A stretch of DNA of 64,000 nucleotides from an uncultured Porphyromonadaceae bacterium (lineage in GTDB: Bacteria; Bacteroidota; Bacteroidia; Bacteroidales; Muribaculaceae): positions 62,001 to 126,000 of the forward strand of contig CANSRU010000003.1 of assembly GCA_947649495.1 (NCBI GenBank), given 5' to 3'. Position numbers and translations under genes: made by a program. Positions 34,429 to 43,455 of the stretch are shown here, piece by piece. Positions within the stretch are counted from its first letter, which is position 1; each line of letters starts with the position of its first letter. Below the pieces are notes generated by a model, which was not told the DNA's origin, did no database searches, and was given only the letters and a program-made list of their open reading frames with translations.

Positions 34429-35304
34429 ATGGAAGCAAGTGAGCTTTTAAAAAAGGTCAGGCGTATTGAGATTAAAACCAGAGGTTTGTCTCAGAATATC
34501 TTTGCCGGTGAATACCATACGGCGTTCAAAGGTCGTGGTATGGCATTTTCGGAGGTTCGCGAATATCAATATGGAGATGATATACGCGATATTGACTGGA
34601 ATGTTACCGCAAGGCAAAACCATCCATACGTTAAGGTCTACGAAGAGGAACGCGAGCTTACAGTGATGCTGCTGGTGGACATGTCGCGTAGCCGCATGTT
34701 TGGAGCAGAAGGCTGTGAAAAACGTGAGACTATTGCGGAAGTTGCTGCAACTATCGCTTTTTCGGCCATACAGAATAATGATAAGATTGGGGTGATATTC
34801 TTTACAGATAAAATCGAAAAATTCATTCCGCCTAAAAAGGGTCGTAAACACATCCTCTTTATAATAAGCCAGCTTCTGGATTTCAAACCGGAAAATTCAG
34901 GTACCGATATCGGACATGTGCTACGTTATTTCACCGACGCTTTGAAAAAACGCTGTACTACATTCTTGATATCCGATTTCATTGATGAAAAGGATTATTA
35001 TACAGCTCTTTCAGTAGCATCCAATAAGCATGATGTTATTGGAATTCAAGTCTATGACAAGCGCGATGCTTCATTGCCCGACGTTGGCTTGATTCATGTG
35101 TGTGATCTTGAATCAGGAGAAAAGAGATGGATTAACACATCGTCAAAGAAAGTGCGTATGGCCTATAATAAATGGTGGTACGACCGTCAACAAAAAATGA
35201 TAGATGTAACGCAGCGTTGTCGTGTTGACCTGGCATCCATACCTACTGATGAAGATTTTGTCAAAACATTGATGTCATTATTTAAGAAACGTGGCGTAAG
35301 ATAG
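34429..35304 (+). CDS. DUF58 domain-containing protein
   Basis: The 291-residue protein contains DUF58 near the N-terminus (YHTAFKGRGMAFSEVREYQYGDDIRDIDWN) followed by a VWA-like fold with LLVDMSRSRMFG in place of the metal-binding DxSxS. DUF58 proteins accompany MoxR ATPases as their presumed partners. There is no membrane segment. A TTG at 34423 could add two residues; the ATG at 34429 is preferred. The next gene begins 11 bases after its stop. Confidence 0.92.
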   Translation: MEASELLKKVRRIEIKTRGLSQNIFAGEYHTAFKGRGMAFSEVREYQYGDDIRDIDWNVTARQNHPYVKVYEEERELTVMLLVDMSRSRMFGAEGCEKRETIAEVAATIAFSAIQNNDKIGVIFFTDKIEKFIPPKKGRKHILFIISQLLDFKPENSGTDIGHVLRYFTDALKKRCTTFLISDFIDEKDYYTALSVASNKHDVIGIQVYDKRDASLPDVGLIHVCDLESGEKRWINTSSKKVRMAYNKWWYDRQQKMIDVTQRCRVDLASIPTDEDFVKTLMSLFKKRGVR

Positions 35305-35315
35305 TTGCAATCAGA

Positions 35316-36290
35316 ATGAAAGTAGCATTAAGAATATTATTGTCAGTATTTCTACTGTCGGCATCCGCTTCGTTCGCACAAGGAACGGATGTGGTGGCCA
35401 AGGCGTCGCTTGATTCGGTCTATATATTGATGGGTAAGCAGACGTCGCTTCACATTGAAGTTGTAGGTAATCTTGACCCGTCCGGTGGAATTAATACTGT
35501 TGATTCTATGTGGAAAGATGTCGAGATTGTATCCATTGGCGAACCGGCAATTGAAGATCTCGGTAACAATCGCAAGGAATTGAAGCAGGACATAATTGTG
35601 CAATCGTTTGATTCCGGAATGTACACGCTTCCTCCTGTTTATTATGTTCAGGAAGGTATAAAAGTGGCAACAAATCAGCCGGTGCTTAAAGTTGTACCTG
35701 TGCCGGTTGATTCCATGGCAACTATTCATGATTTTGCTGATATATCAGATGTTGACCGGCATTTCTTCGATATATTTCCTGATTGGATGACCGATTACGG
35801 TGTGTGGATATTGCTTTCGCTTGCCGTTATCGGATTAGCGTTGTTCATCTATTTCAAATGGTTACGCAAGGGCAAGATACCTTTGGTGCCCACAAAGAAA
35901 CCGGTTCCACCCTATCAACTTGCGTTACTGCATCTTGATGCTCTGCGTAATGAGCATCTCTGTGAACGAGGCGAGGAGAGGGAGTTCTATACACGACTCA
36001 CCGATATTCTTCGTGTGTATATCGACAAGCGTTTTGGAATAAACGCTATGGAAATGACTACAACTCAGATAAAGCGTGCGTTGAAAGATAACGAATTCAC
36101 CAGAATCTCTGAGCGGCACATGGCAAAGATTCTTGAAATTGCAGATTTTGTAAAATTTGCAAAAGTAAGGCCGTTGCCAGATGATAATGAAAAGGCATTC
36201 CGTTCGGCCGTACAATTTGTAGAAGAAACAAGACCGGTGGAAACAACGGATGAATCCAAGTCTACCGAGTCAACTGAACAGAATAATTAG
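35316..36290 (+). CDS. Bat-locus membrane protein with one central helix
   Basis: The 324-residue protein has a signal peptide (about 1-22), an extracytoplasmic beta-rich domain (about 25-155), one transmembrane helix (about 165-190, VWILLSLAVIGLALFIYF), and a cytoplasmic helical domain with EREFYTRLTDILRVYIDKRF. The last segment resembles the C-terminal cytoplasmic part of BatD-like proteins, and the signal-domain-TM-domain layout matches the extra gene found in Bacteroidetes bat loci. I do not give it a symbol. It lies between DUF58 and batA with spacings of 11 and 13 bases. Confidence 0.83.
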   Translation: MKVALRILLSVFLLSASASFAQGTDVVAKASLDSVYILMGKQTSLHIEVVGNLDPSGGINTVDSMWKDVEIVSIGEPAIEDLGNNRKELKQDIIVQSFDSGMYTLPPVYYVQEGIKVATNQPVLKVVPVPVDSMATIHDFADISDVDRHFFDIFPDWMTDYGVWILLSLAVIGLALFIYFKWLRKGKIPLVPTKKPVPPYQLALLHLDALRNEHLCERGEEREFYTRLTDILRVYIDKRFGINAMEMTTTQIKRALKDNEFTRISERHMAKILEIADFVKFAKVRPLPDDNEKAFRSAVQFVEETRPVETTDESKSTESTEQNN

Positions 36291-36303
36291 ATAAAATAGG
36301 TCT

Positions 36304-37290
36304 ATGATTTTTGCACATCCAAAATATTTGTGGTTTTTACTCATTATCATACCATGTGTGGTATGGTATGTGTACCGCCACAGGTTTGATTTTGCAAGTA
36401 TAGGAATATCAACGGTTCGTCCCTATAGTAAGCTGCCGGTTAGTTACAAGCAATATCTGTTGCATGGAATGTTCGCATTGCGAATGGCATTGTTGGCAAT
36501 ATTGATTGTGATTCTGGCTCGGCCACAGACCCACGACAAATGGAGTACATCGCGCACGGAAGGCACAGACATAGTGATAGCTCTTGATATATCAACCAGT
36601 ATGTTGGCCCGTGATTTCAAGCCCGATAGATTTGAGGCTGCAAAGAACGTAGCATCAAAATTTGTGGCCGGGAGAGAATCAGACAATATCGGCCTTGTGA
36701 TATTTGCCGGTGAAAGTTTCACTGCGGTACCTATGACAACCGACCGTGCTATGCTGGCAAATTTCATAAACGATGTGAAGATGGGGATGCTTCAGGACAA
36801 TACCGCCATAGGCGACGGTCTTGCCACTTCGATAAATCGTATAAAGGAAGGCAATGCCAAGTCTAAGAGTATAATATTATTGACTGATGGTTCTAATAAT
36901 ACCGGCAATGTCGCGCCCATAACCGCTGCTGAAATTGCCAAAAAGAAAGGTATAAAGGTTTATACCATAGGTGTAGGACGAAATGGCATGGCCCCCTATC
37001 CCGCAGAAAATGAATTTGGGCGCATATCTTACGTGAATCTTCCTGTGGTAATAGATGAGACTACCCTTAAAACTGTTGCGTCAATTACCGGAGGTAAATA
37101 TTTCCGCGCCACGGATAATAATGTGCTTGCCCAGATATTTGAAGAGATAGACCAGTTGGAAAAATCGGAGATTGATGTGCGTAATTTCTCCAACACCGAA
37201 GATAATTATATGCCATGGGCCTTGCTGGCTCTGTTGCTGATATCTGTGGAGCTTATTATCAGGCATACACTGCTACGCAGTATTCCTTAG
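36304..37290 (+). CDS. batA: BatA, von Willebrand factor A membrane protein
   Basis: The 328-residue protein has N-terminal membrane helices (about 5-22 and 58-76), a VWA domain with the metal-ion motif ALDISTSMLARD (DxSxS) and ILLTDGSNNTG, and a C-terminal helix (about 300-325). The VWA domain faces the outside or periplasm between helices. In Bacteroides fragilis the bat operon supports growth under oxygen exposure. It is adjacent to batB (31 bases) and resembles it, indicating an ancient duplication. Confidence 0.9.
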   Translation: MIFAHPKYLWFLLIIIPCVVWYVYRHRFDFASIGISTVRPYSKLPVSYKQYLLHGMFALRMALLAILIVILARPQTHDKWSTSRTEGTDIVIALDISTSMLARDFKPDRFEAAKNVASKFVAGRESDNIGLVIFAGESFTAVPMTTDRAMLANFINDVKMGMLQDNTAIGDGLATSINRIKEGNAKSKSIILLTDGSNNTGNVAPITAAEIAKKKGIKVYTIGVGRNGMAPYPAENEFGRISYVNLPVVIDETTLKTVASITGGKYFRATDNNVLAQIFEEIDQLEKSEIDVRNFSNTEDNYMPWALLALLLISVELIIRHTLLRSIP

Positions 37291-37321
37291 TAGATATGTC
37301 GGAATCAAACAACTGTGATTT

Positions 37322-38374
37322 ATGATAAAATTTGCCAATCCATATATGTTGTATTTACTTATCATCGTCCCGATGATAAGTCTATTGTTCATTTGGGCCC
37401 GATTTTCACGAAAGAAAAGATTAAAGAAGTTCGGGTTGCCACATGTGCTCAATCATCTTATGCCGGATGCCTCTTTATATATGCCGACGGTGAAGATTGT
37501 TATTGAACTTTGTGCATTGACGTTAATAATCATCGCTCTTGGACGTCCGTATGTGGAATCCGGATCTCTTACAGGAGAAAGCGAAGAGACAACGGCCGGA
37601 ATTGAGGTTATGATATGTTTCGATGTGTCTAATTCCATGCTTGCGTCCTCTACCGATGATCCATCAGGCGTAAGTCGACTTCAACGCGCCAAATTCATTC
37701 TGGAGAAAATTGTGGATAAAATGACGGATGATAAAGTTGGTTTGATTGTGTACGCCGGTGATGCTTACACACAATTGCCAATAACTTCCGACTACATATC
37801 GGCCAAAATGTTTATCAATAGCATAAATACCAAAATGGTCCCTACGCAAGGGACAGCCATTGGTGCTGCATTGGACATGGCTATAAATTCATTCACCCCG
37901 GAAAGTGATTTTCAGAAAGCGATTGTGCTTATTACTGATGCCGAGAATTTTGAAGATAATGCCGTCGAAGAAGCAAAACGTGCTGCCGATGCCGGTATTG
38001 AAGTGGATGTGATTGGTATTGGCTCTTCCAAAGGAATGCCTATACCCATAAATGCTTCCCGCACCGAATTTTTGACCATGGCCGATGGTCAGGAAGTAAG
38101 AACAGCTCTTAACGAAACGCTTGGTCAGGATATAGCAGAGGCTGGAAATGGTATATATATATCCGGAAGCGGCAGTTCTGCTGTCAGTGAATTGAGTGAA
38201 CAGCTCGACCAGTTGGCCAAGACAGAGTATAAACGCTCCACAACGCCATCTGCTGCATCCGAACTTTTCCCTGTAGCTATTGCTGTGGCGTTATTGTTAT
38301 TATTGATAGATATATTCCTTCCCTACAGTAAAATATCCTGGCTAAGGAACATTAACTTCTTTTCAAAGCACTGA
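37322..38374 (+). CDS. batB: BatB, von Willebrand factor A membrane protein
   Basis: The 350-residue protein has membrane helices near the N-terminus (about 10-26 and 60-76) and at the C-terminus (LFPVAIAVALLLLLIDIF), with a central VWA domain containing CFDVSNSMLASS (DxSxS) and VLITDAENFEDNAVEE. The layout mirrors BatA. BatC begins 4 bases after its stop. Metal-dependent protein-protein binding within the Bat complex is inferred from the family. Confidence 0.9.
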   Translation: MIKFANPYMLYLLIIVPMISLLFIWARFSRKKRLKKFGLPHVLNHLMPDASLYMPTVKIVIELCALTLIIIALGRPYVESGSLTGESEETTAGIEVMICFDVSNSMLASSTDDPSGVSRLQRAKFILEKIVDKMTDDKVGLIVYAGDAYTQLPITSDYISAKMFINSINTKMVPTQGTAIGAALDMAINSFTPESDFQKAIVLITDAENFEDNAVEEAKRAADAGIEVDVIGIGSSKGMPIPINASRTEFLTMADGQEVRTALNETLGQDIAEAGNGIYISGSGSSAVSELSEQLDQLAKTEYKRSTTPSAASELFPVAIAVALLLLLIDIFLPYSKISWLRNINFFSKH

Positions 38375-38378
38375 TGGT

Positions 38379-39164
38379 ATGAAAATATTGAACACAATAT
38401 TATTGTTGGCCGCCGTAAGTATGGCGCAATATGCTCATGCGGAAGATAACAATGCTGTTTTTTCAACCAAGCAGGAGCGCAATTTTATTCACGAAGGCAA
38501 TAAATTATACCGCGACAATCGATTTGCGGACTCAGAGGTGATGTATAGGAAGGCTCTCCAGGCAGTGCCTACATCAGAAACGGCCATGTTCAATCTTGCT
38601 GCATCCTTAATCCGGCAGTCCGGTTCTTCTGATCCGAATTCCGGCAATAACCCGATTGCTGAAGCCACACAAATGTTACAGCAACTTTCTTCCACAGCAC
38701 GCGATATGAATATCGCGGAAAAAGCATTCTACAATCTGGGGAACATTGCATTCAATCAGGAAAATTATCAGCAAAGCATTGAAATGTATAAAAATGCATT
38801 GCGTAAAAATCCCGACAATGATAAGACCCGGCAAAATCTCCGCTTGGCTCAGTTGAAACTCAAAGAGCAACAACAGAACAAAGACGACAAGAAGGATGAT
38901 AAACAACAGCAGGATAAACAGGAGCAGAAACAAGAACAAAATAAAGATAATCAGGACAATAAGCAAAATCAGGATCAGCAGCAGAAAGACGAGGATAAAA
39001 AACCTCAGAATCAGCCTCAGCAGCAAAGTAACATAAGCGATGCCAATGCCGATAAGATTCTGAAAGCGATGGAGAATGAAGAAGCTGCCACTCGCCGAAG
39101 GGTGGAGGCACAGCAGAAGAAGGATGCCAATTCATCCCGTCGGCAAGTGACAAATCCATGGTGA
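38379..39164 (+). CDS. batC: BatC, tetratricopeptide repeat protein
   Basis: The 261-residue protein has a signal peptide (1-22) and about three TPR units (FIHEGNKLYRDNRFADSEVMY onward), then a low-complexity tail of Gln, Lys and Asp (about residues 163-220) typical of BatC. The repeat region is genuine coding sequence, not a DNA repeat array. The tail probably acts as a flexible linker. It lies 4 bases after batB and 30 before batD. Confidence 0.88.
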   Translation: MKILNTILLLAAVSMAQYAHAEDNNAVFSTKQERNFIHEGNKLYRDNRFADSEVMYRKALQAVPTSETAMFNLAASLIRQSGSSDPNSGNNPIAEATQMLQQLSSTARDMNIAEKAFYNLGNIAFNQENYQQSIEMYKNALRKNPDNDKTRQNLRLAQLKLKEQQQNKDDKKDDKQQQDKQEQKQEQNKDNQDNKQNQDQQQKDEDKKPQNQPQQQSNISDANADKILKAMENEEAATRRRVEAQQKKDANSSRRQVTNPW

Positions 39165-39194
39165 TAAAATGATATATAATAGGTGTTTTTGGAT

Positions 39195-41018
39195 ATGAAC
39201 TATAATCAGGTACATAGGATAACCGCTTTTTTATGCGGAATGATAATCGCGGTTGTTGCATTGGGGGCTCCATCGTTTACGATTAATGCTCCGGCGCATA
39301 CTACTGTGGGCTCTAAGTTTGCTGTTACGTTCCGCTTACGCGATGGTGAGGGTACGGGGCTTAAAGTACCTCAAATAAATGGATGTACACTTGTATATGG
39401 ACCCTCCACATCCACATCGCAAAGTTACACGGTGGTAAATGGACAGATGTCGTCCAGCTCTACAATAGATTACACATATTATTATCGTGCGGATAAGGAA
39501 GGTACGTATATAATAGGTGAAGCGTCCATAACGGTCAATGGCAAGGTGCTTACCACCCGGCCAGGAAAGATTGTGATAGGCAGTGCTCCCGACAATGCGC
39601 AAAGCCAGCATCAAGGCTCTCGCCAACAGCAGGTGACAATCGATGACATATCCACCCAGTCGGCTGATAGGCCTGTAAACGCTAATGATGTGTTTGTGCG
39701 AATAATATTGTCCAAATCGTCGGCTTATGAACAGGAAGCCATTGAGTGTACTATAAAACTTTATACCAAATATTCCATCTCATCGTTCTTCCCGACAAAA
39801 CAACCAAGTTTCGATGGGTTTCTGATAGAGGAGATGGATATCCAGCCGTCGCTCAATCAAGTGGAGATGCTCAATGGGCAGAAATACATGACTGCTTTGT
39901 TGAAAAAATGCATAATTTATCCTCAGAAAGATGGTCGGTTGACTATAAATTCAGGAAATTATGATATAAAAGTTGTTCAGTACGACAATGTTAACATGGG
40001 ATTCTTTACCGTACAGAATCCTCAGGAGAGGGAGATAAAGGTAAGTTCAAATTCTGCTTCAATAAACATTAAGCCACTCCCCTCGCCTGTTCCTGATGGA
40101 TTCAGCGGAGCGGTTGGTAAATTCAGCATAGATTCGCGATTGATTGGCAATTCTTTCCGCACCAACGATCCGGCAACTCTTATATATACAATCTCGGGGA
40201 CCGGTAATATTAAATATATAAAGGAACCGGTGATTGATTTCCCTTCAGAATTCGAGCAATACACGCCTAAGAGCGATATCAAAGCGTCGATAAACGGTTC
40301 TGATGTGTCCGGCACCATGACAATCGAATATACATTTGTACCGCAATCTGTTGGTGAGTTTACAATCGGAAGTGACAAATTTGTATATTTCGATCCGGTC
40401 AAACAGGAATATCAGACAATCGATACCCCATCCTATAAAATTAAGGTGGCTAAAGGCGTATCGGCCCAAAGCACAGACCGTAAGGATATAGAACTTAAAA
40501 ATACGGATATACTGCATATAAAAGTCAATAATAAGAATTTATACGAGTCCAATACTTTAGTTATTGATACAGCGTGGTATTGGCTACTGTATGTGGCGAT
40601 TATAGCGATATTTTTATGTGTGATGTGGATATACCGCAGAAACATAAAGCGTGCGGCGGATATAAGCGGTATGCGATTGGCTAAAGCCGGAAAAGTTGCG
40701 AAAAAAAGACTTCAATTGGCCGGAAAGTATATGCAGCGACACGACTCTGAACATTTCTATGAAGAGATGCTACGTGCCGTATGGGGTTATCTAAGCGATA
40801 AACTTTCCATACCGGTATCAAAATTATCCCGCGATAATATCAGTGTTGAATTGGCAAACTTCGGAGCTCCGGAAGATTCTTGCACATCAATTATAAACGT
40901 GCTGGATGAATGTGAAATGGCCCGATATACACCGGGTGATGTTCAGGAGAAGATGGAAAATGTGTACAACATGGCTATAAATGCCATAAACAATCTCGAA
41001 AGCATCAAAAGAAAATAA
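39195..41018 (+). CDS. batD: BatD, aerotolerance protein
   Basis: The 607-residue protein has a signal peptide (to about residue 28), a long series of Ig-like beta-domains (APAHTTVGSKFAVTFRLRD onward, then VFVRIILSKSSAYEQEAIECTI split over two modules), a transmembrane helix (about 460-480) and a cytoplasmic helical domain (HDSEHFYEEMLRAVWGYL). An in-frame GTG at 39183 would add four residues; the ATG at 39195 is preferred. Extracytoplasmic scaffolding in the Bat complex is expected but unproven. Confidence 0.9.
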   Translation: MNYNQVHRITAFLCGMIIAVVALGAPSFTINAPAHTTVGSKFAVTFRLRDGEGTGLKVPQINGCTLVYGPSTSTSQSYTVVNGQMSSSSTIDYTYYYRADKEGTYIIGEASITVNGKVLTTRPGKIVIGSAPDNAQSQHQGSRQQQVTIDDISTQSADRPVNANDVFVRIILSKSSAYEQEAIECTIKLYTKYSISSFFPTKQPSFDGFLIEEMDIQPSLNQVEMLNGQKYMTALLKKCIIYPQKDGRLTINSGNYDIKVVQYDNVNMGFFTVQNPQEREIKVSSNSASINIKPLPSPVPDGFSGAVGKFSIDSRLIGNSFRTNDPATLIYTISGTGNIKYIKEPVIDFPSEFEQYTPKSDIKASINGSDVSGTMTIEYTFVPQSVGEFTIGSDKFVYFDPVKQEYQTIDTPSYKIKVAKGVSAQSTDRKDIELKNTDILHIKVNNKNLYESNTLVIDTAWYWLLYVAIIAIFLCVMWIYRRNIKRAADISGMRLAKAGKVAKKRLQLAGKYMQRHDSEHFYEEMLRAVWGYLSDKLSIPVSKLSRDNISVELANFGAPEDSCTSIINVLDECEMARYTPGDVQEKMENVYNMAINAINNLESIKRK

Positions 41019-41057
41019 TATAAAAATACCGAAACAAGATTTTTCACTTTCCCGACT

Positions 41058-41840
41058 ATGAAACATGTCATATATATATTAATGTGCGCGGCATTCCTAC
41101 TTCCGATAAGCATCTCGGCTTCCGATTTGGTTACCAAAGGAGATTCGGCATACACTGCCGGTCAATATGCCGAAGCAATAGATTTATACAATGCGGCTAT
41201 AGATGAAATCGGCACGTCAAGTGACCTGTTATATAATCTTGGCAATGCCTATTATCGGCAACGCGAGCTAGCGAAATCCATCATAGCTTATGAACGAGCA
41301 TTACGTTTAAACCCAACTAATAAGGAGGCTAAAGCTAATCTGGAGTTTGTCAATTCAAAAATTGTGGATAAGAAAGGCGACAGTGGCTCGTTTCTGTCCA
41401 ATGCCATGAACGCTATGGCTCTATCGGCACATAGTAATACGTGGGCTTGGGTGGCGTTGGTGCTTTTTATGCTAACCGCCGGCGCCGCTGCACTCTATAT
41501 ATTCGGATCGGCAGTGTTAATGAGGAAAATAGGATTTTTCGGTGGTTTCATAACATTGATTGCAACGGTATGGTGCGTGATTATGGCTGTTGTAGGTAAA
41601 AATATTGCCCGTTCCGGAAGTGAAGCTGTTATAACGGCAGAGTCAACAATACTCAGTACATCTCCCCGCGTTCCAAAGTCAAGAGCCGAGGAAGCTATGC
41701 TGCTGCATGAAGGTACAAAATTGTCTATCCTCGATTCGCTGTCGACCACCACCGATACAATTCCGGTAATGTGGTACGATGTGCAGGTTGACAATAATCA
41801 CCGTGCATGGATAAAATCGAATGATTTGGAGATAATCTGA
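41058..41840 (+). CDS. batE: BatE, TPR protein with C-terminal SH3-like domain
   Basis: The 260-residue protein starts with a signal peptide (1-21), two TPR units (SAYTAGQYAEAIDLYNAAI and DLLYNLGNAYYRQRELAKSI), two transmembrane helices (about 130-155 and 160-180) and a C-terminal SH3-like domain with LHEGTKLSILD and RAWIKSNDLEII. This order is the standard BatE layout. It closes the operon; a 122-base gap follows before the small HTH gene. Confidence 0.9.
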   Translation: MKHVIYILMCAAFLLPISISASDLVTKGDSAYTAGQYAEAIDLYNAAIDEIGTSSDLLYNLGNAYYRQRELAKSIIAYERALRLNPTNKEAKANLEFVNSKIVDKKGDSGSFLSNAMNAMALSAHSNTWAWVALVLFMLTAGAAALYIFGSAVLMRKIGFFGGFITLIATVWCVIMAVVGKNIARSGSEAVITAESTILSTSPRVPKSRAEEAMLLHEGTKLSILDSLSTTTDTIPVMWYDVQVDNNHRAWIKSNDLEII

Positions 41841-41962
41841 CAAAATTCTGATTTTGTACGATAAAAATTCATTTGAAATTTGTTTTATTGAAAATATCGG
41901 GTTACATTTATAACCACAATTCGAACTCAAATTAATTACCTTAACTAATAAAAACGATAATT

Positions 41963-42220
41963 ATGGCTAAAACAATCACTTTCAACGAACTTCGTCGTAT
42001 CAAAGACAGTTTGCCCGATGGTGCAACCCATCAGATTGCCGACAACCTCCATATAACTGTACAGACCGTCCGTAATTATTTTGGTGGAAGTAATTATGAG
42101 TTTGGCAAAAACGTAGGTGTTCACATTGAACCCGGTCCCGACGGAGGTATTGTGGTACTTGACGACACTACAATATATGACATGGCACTTGAGATACTTA
42201 AAGCGCAGGAATCTGAATAA
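41963..42220 (+). CDS. Small helix-turn-helix-like protein
   Basis: The 85-residue protein has an N-terminal helical segment resembling an HTH: DGATHQIADNLHITVQTVRNYF (residues about 19-40, TVRNYF as recognition helix). A GGIVVLDDTTIYDMALEIL C-terminus completes a compact fold. I know similar short proteins from Bacteroidales genomes but not their function. It stands alone between batE and the Usp fusion, with a 61-base gap to the latter. DNA binding is inferred from the helix pattern. Confidence 0.8.
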   Translation: MAKTITFNELRRIKDSLPDGATHQIADNLHITVQTVRNYFGGSNYEFGKNVGVHIEPGPDGGIVVLDDTTIYDMALEILKAQESE

Positions 42221-42281
42221 AGGAATCCATATATCAATCTCTCATTCTTCTCTTTCCATTATTTAATTTAAATCTGTCCCT

Positions 42282-43400
42282 GTGTCACATCGACTTATAA
42301 CTGTGGCTATTCACACATTTGAGTGTGCGCAGTCGCTCAAGTCTCTCTTAGAGCGCGAAGGTGTTGATGTGACTTTGCAGAACGTAAATCTTGATGTGCC
42401 GGAAGCCTCGGCCGGAGTGCGGGTGCGTATCAAGGAATCAGATTTGCCTCTTGCACTCCGCATAATAGAGAATAAAGATTTATTTATTAATTCAGGGGTC
42501 ACAGATAGTTACCGGCGTAACCATATATTGGTACCGGTCGATTTTTCATCGTATTCCTACAAGGCTTGCCAGCTTGCATTTAATCTGGCTATTAAGCATA
42601 AGGCATCTGTGGTTTTGCTTAATTCGTTTGTAAACCCATCGTTTGCCAATAGGCTACAACTCGCCGATTCATTAAATTTTGATGATGACGTGGATGATAT
42701 CGGCATGCTTGCTTTAGCTGAAAATGAGGCAAACAAACGCATGGCTGAATTTGCGGAAACTATATTGTCGGATATTAAGAGCGGTGCTCTTCCTGCGGTC
42801 GGATTCAAAACCGAAGTTTGTGAGGGAATCCCCGAGGAAGTTATCAATCAATATGCTAAAGAGCATTATCCACTTGCAATTGTGATGGGAACCCGCGGTG
42901 CCGGGACTAAAGAACGGGAGCTGGTGGGAAGTGTTACCGCAGAAGTTCTCGACACATGCCGATTCCCAATATTCACGGTGCCTGATTGCATTTCGTTCTC
43001 GAATCCCGATGAAATAAAACAATTAGTGTTTTTCAGTAATTTTGATCAGGAAGATGTACTTGCTTTGGATGCACTGTTCCATCTTTTGCCGGATTCATCT
43101 TTTGAAATAACTTTGGTCAGAATACCTTCGCGTAAAAATTACAGACAGGATATAGAAACCCCTCTAAAAGCTTTATGCGAATACTGTAGACGACACTACC
43201 CTACCCACAGATTCGGATACGACACACTGTCACTACACGCTCTTGACGCAGATTTTGATCGCATAACAAAAAACGGACGCATTGATATAATTGCGGTTCC
43301 CAATAAAAAGAAAAACATGTTTGCCCGGTTGTTTAATCCGGGAATAGCCCACAGGTTACTTTTTCATGCGGATATACCAATGGCTGTAATCCCCGTTTAG
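42282..43400 (+). CDS. DUF2007-like domain fused to universal stress protein
   Basis: The 372-residue protein combines an N-terminal DUF2007-like signal-transducing module (about 1-70: TFECAQSLKSLLEREGVDVTLQNVN) with two Usp domains (about 82-235 and 240-372). The first has HILVPVDFSSYSYKACQLA and the complete ATP-binding motif G-x2-G-x9-G-S in GTRGAGTKERELVGS. The second is degenerate. A GTG start at 42282 is used because no ATG precedes the conserved part. It is cytoplasmic, possibly a nucleotide-sensing stress protein. It converges on murA with a hairpin between. Confidence 0.88.
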   Translation: MSHRLITVAIHTFECAQSLKSLLEREGVDVTLQNVNLDVPEASAGVRVRIKESDLPLALRIIENKDLFINSGVTDSYRRNHILVPVDFSSYSYKACQLAFNLAIKHKASVVLLNSFVNPSFANRLQLADSLNFDDDVDDIGMLALAENEANKRMAEFAETILSDIKSGALPAVGFKTEVCEGIPEEVINQYAKEHYPLAIVMGTRGAGTKERELVGSVTAEVLDTCRFPIFTVPDCISFSNPDEIKQLVFFSNFDQEDVLALDALFHLLPDSSFEITLVRIPSRKNYRQDIETPLKALCEYCRRHYPTHRFGYDTLSLHALDADFDRITKNGRIDIIAVPNKKKNMFARLFNPGIAHRLLFHADIPMAVIPV

Positions 43401-43417
43401 CCATTTTTACGACACAA

Positions 43418-43441
43418 CAATACGCATTTATATGCGTATTG
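43418..43441. terminator. Bidirectional terminator between Usp gene and murA
   Basis: CAATACGCAT and ATGCGTATTG form a perfect 10-base-pair hairpin with a 4-base loop, between convergent genes (stop at 43400; murA end 43456). T-tracts are weak, so it may act mainly as an mRNA 3' end. Confidence 0.65.
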
Positions 43442-43455
43442 AGGTAGGCCTGCAT

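Noticed and set aside
38860-39010. Apparent DNA repeat rich in CAG/AAR triplets
   Set aside because: It is the Gln/Lys/Asp-rich linker of BatC within an intact reading frame, so it is a low-complexity protein region and not a separate repeat.
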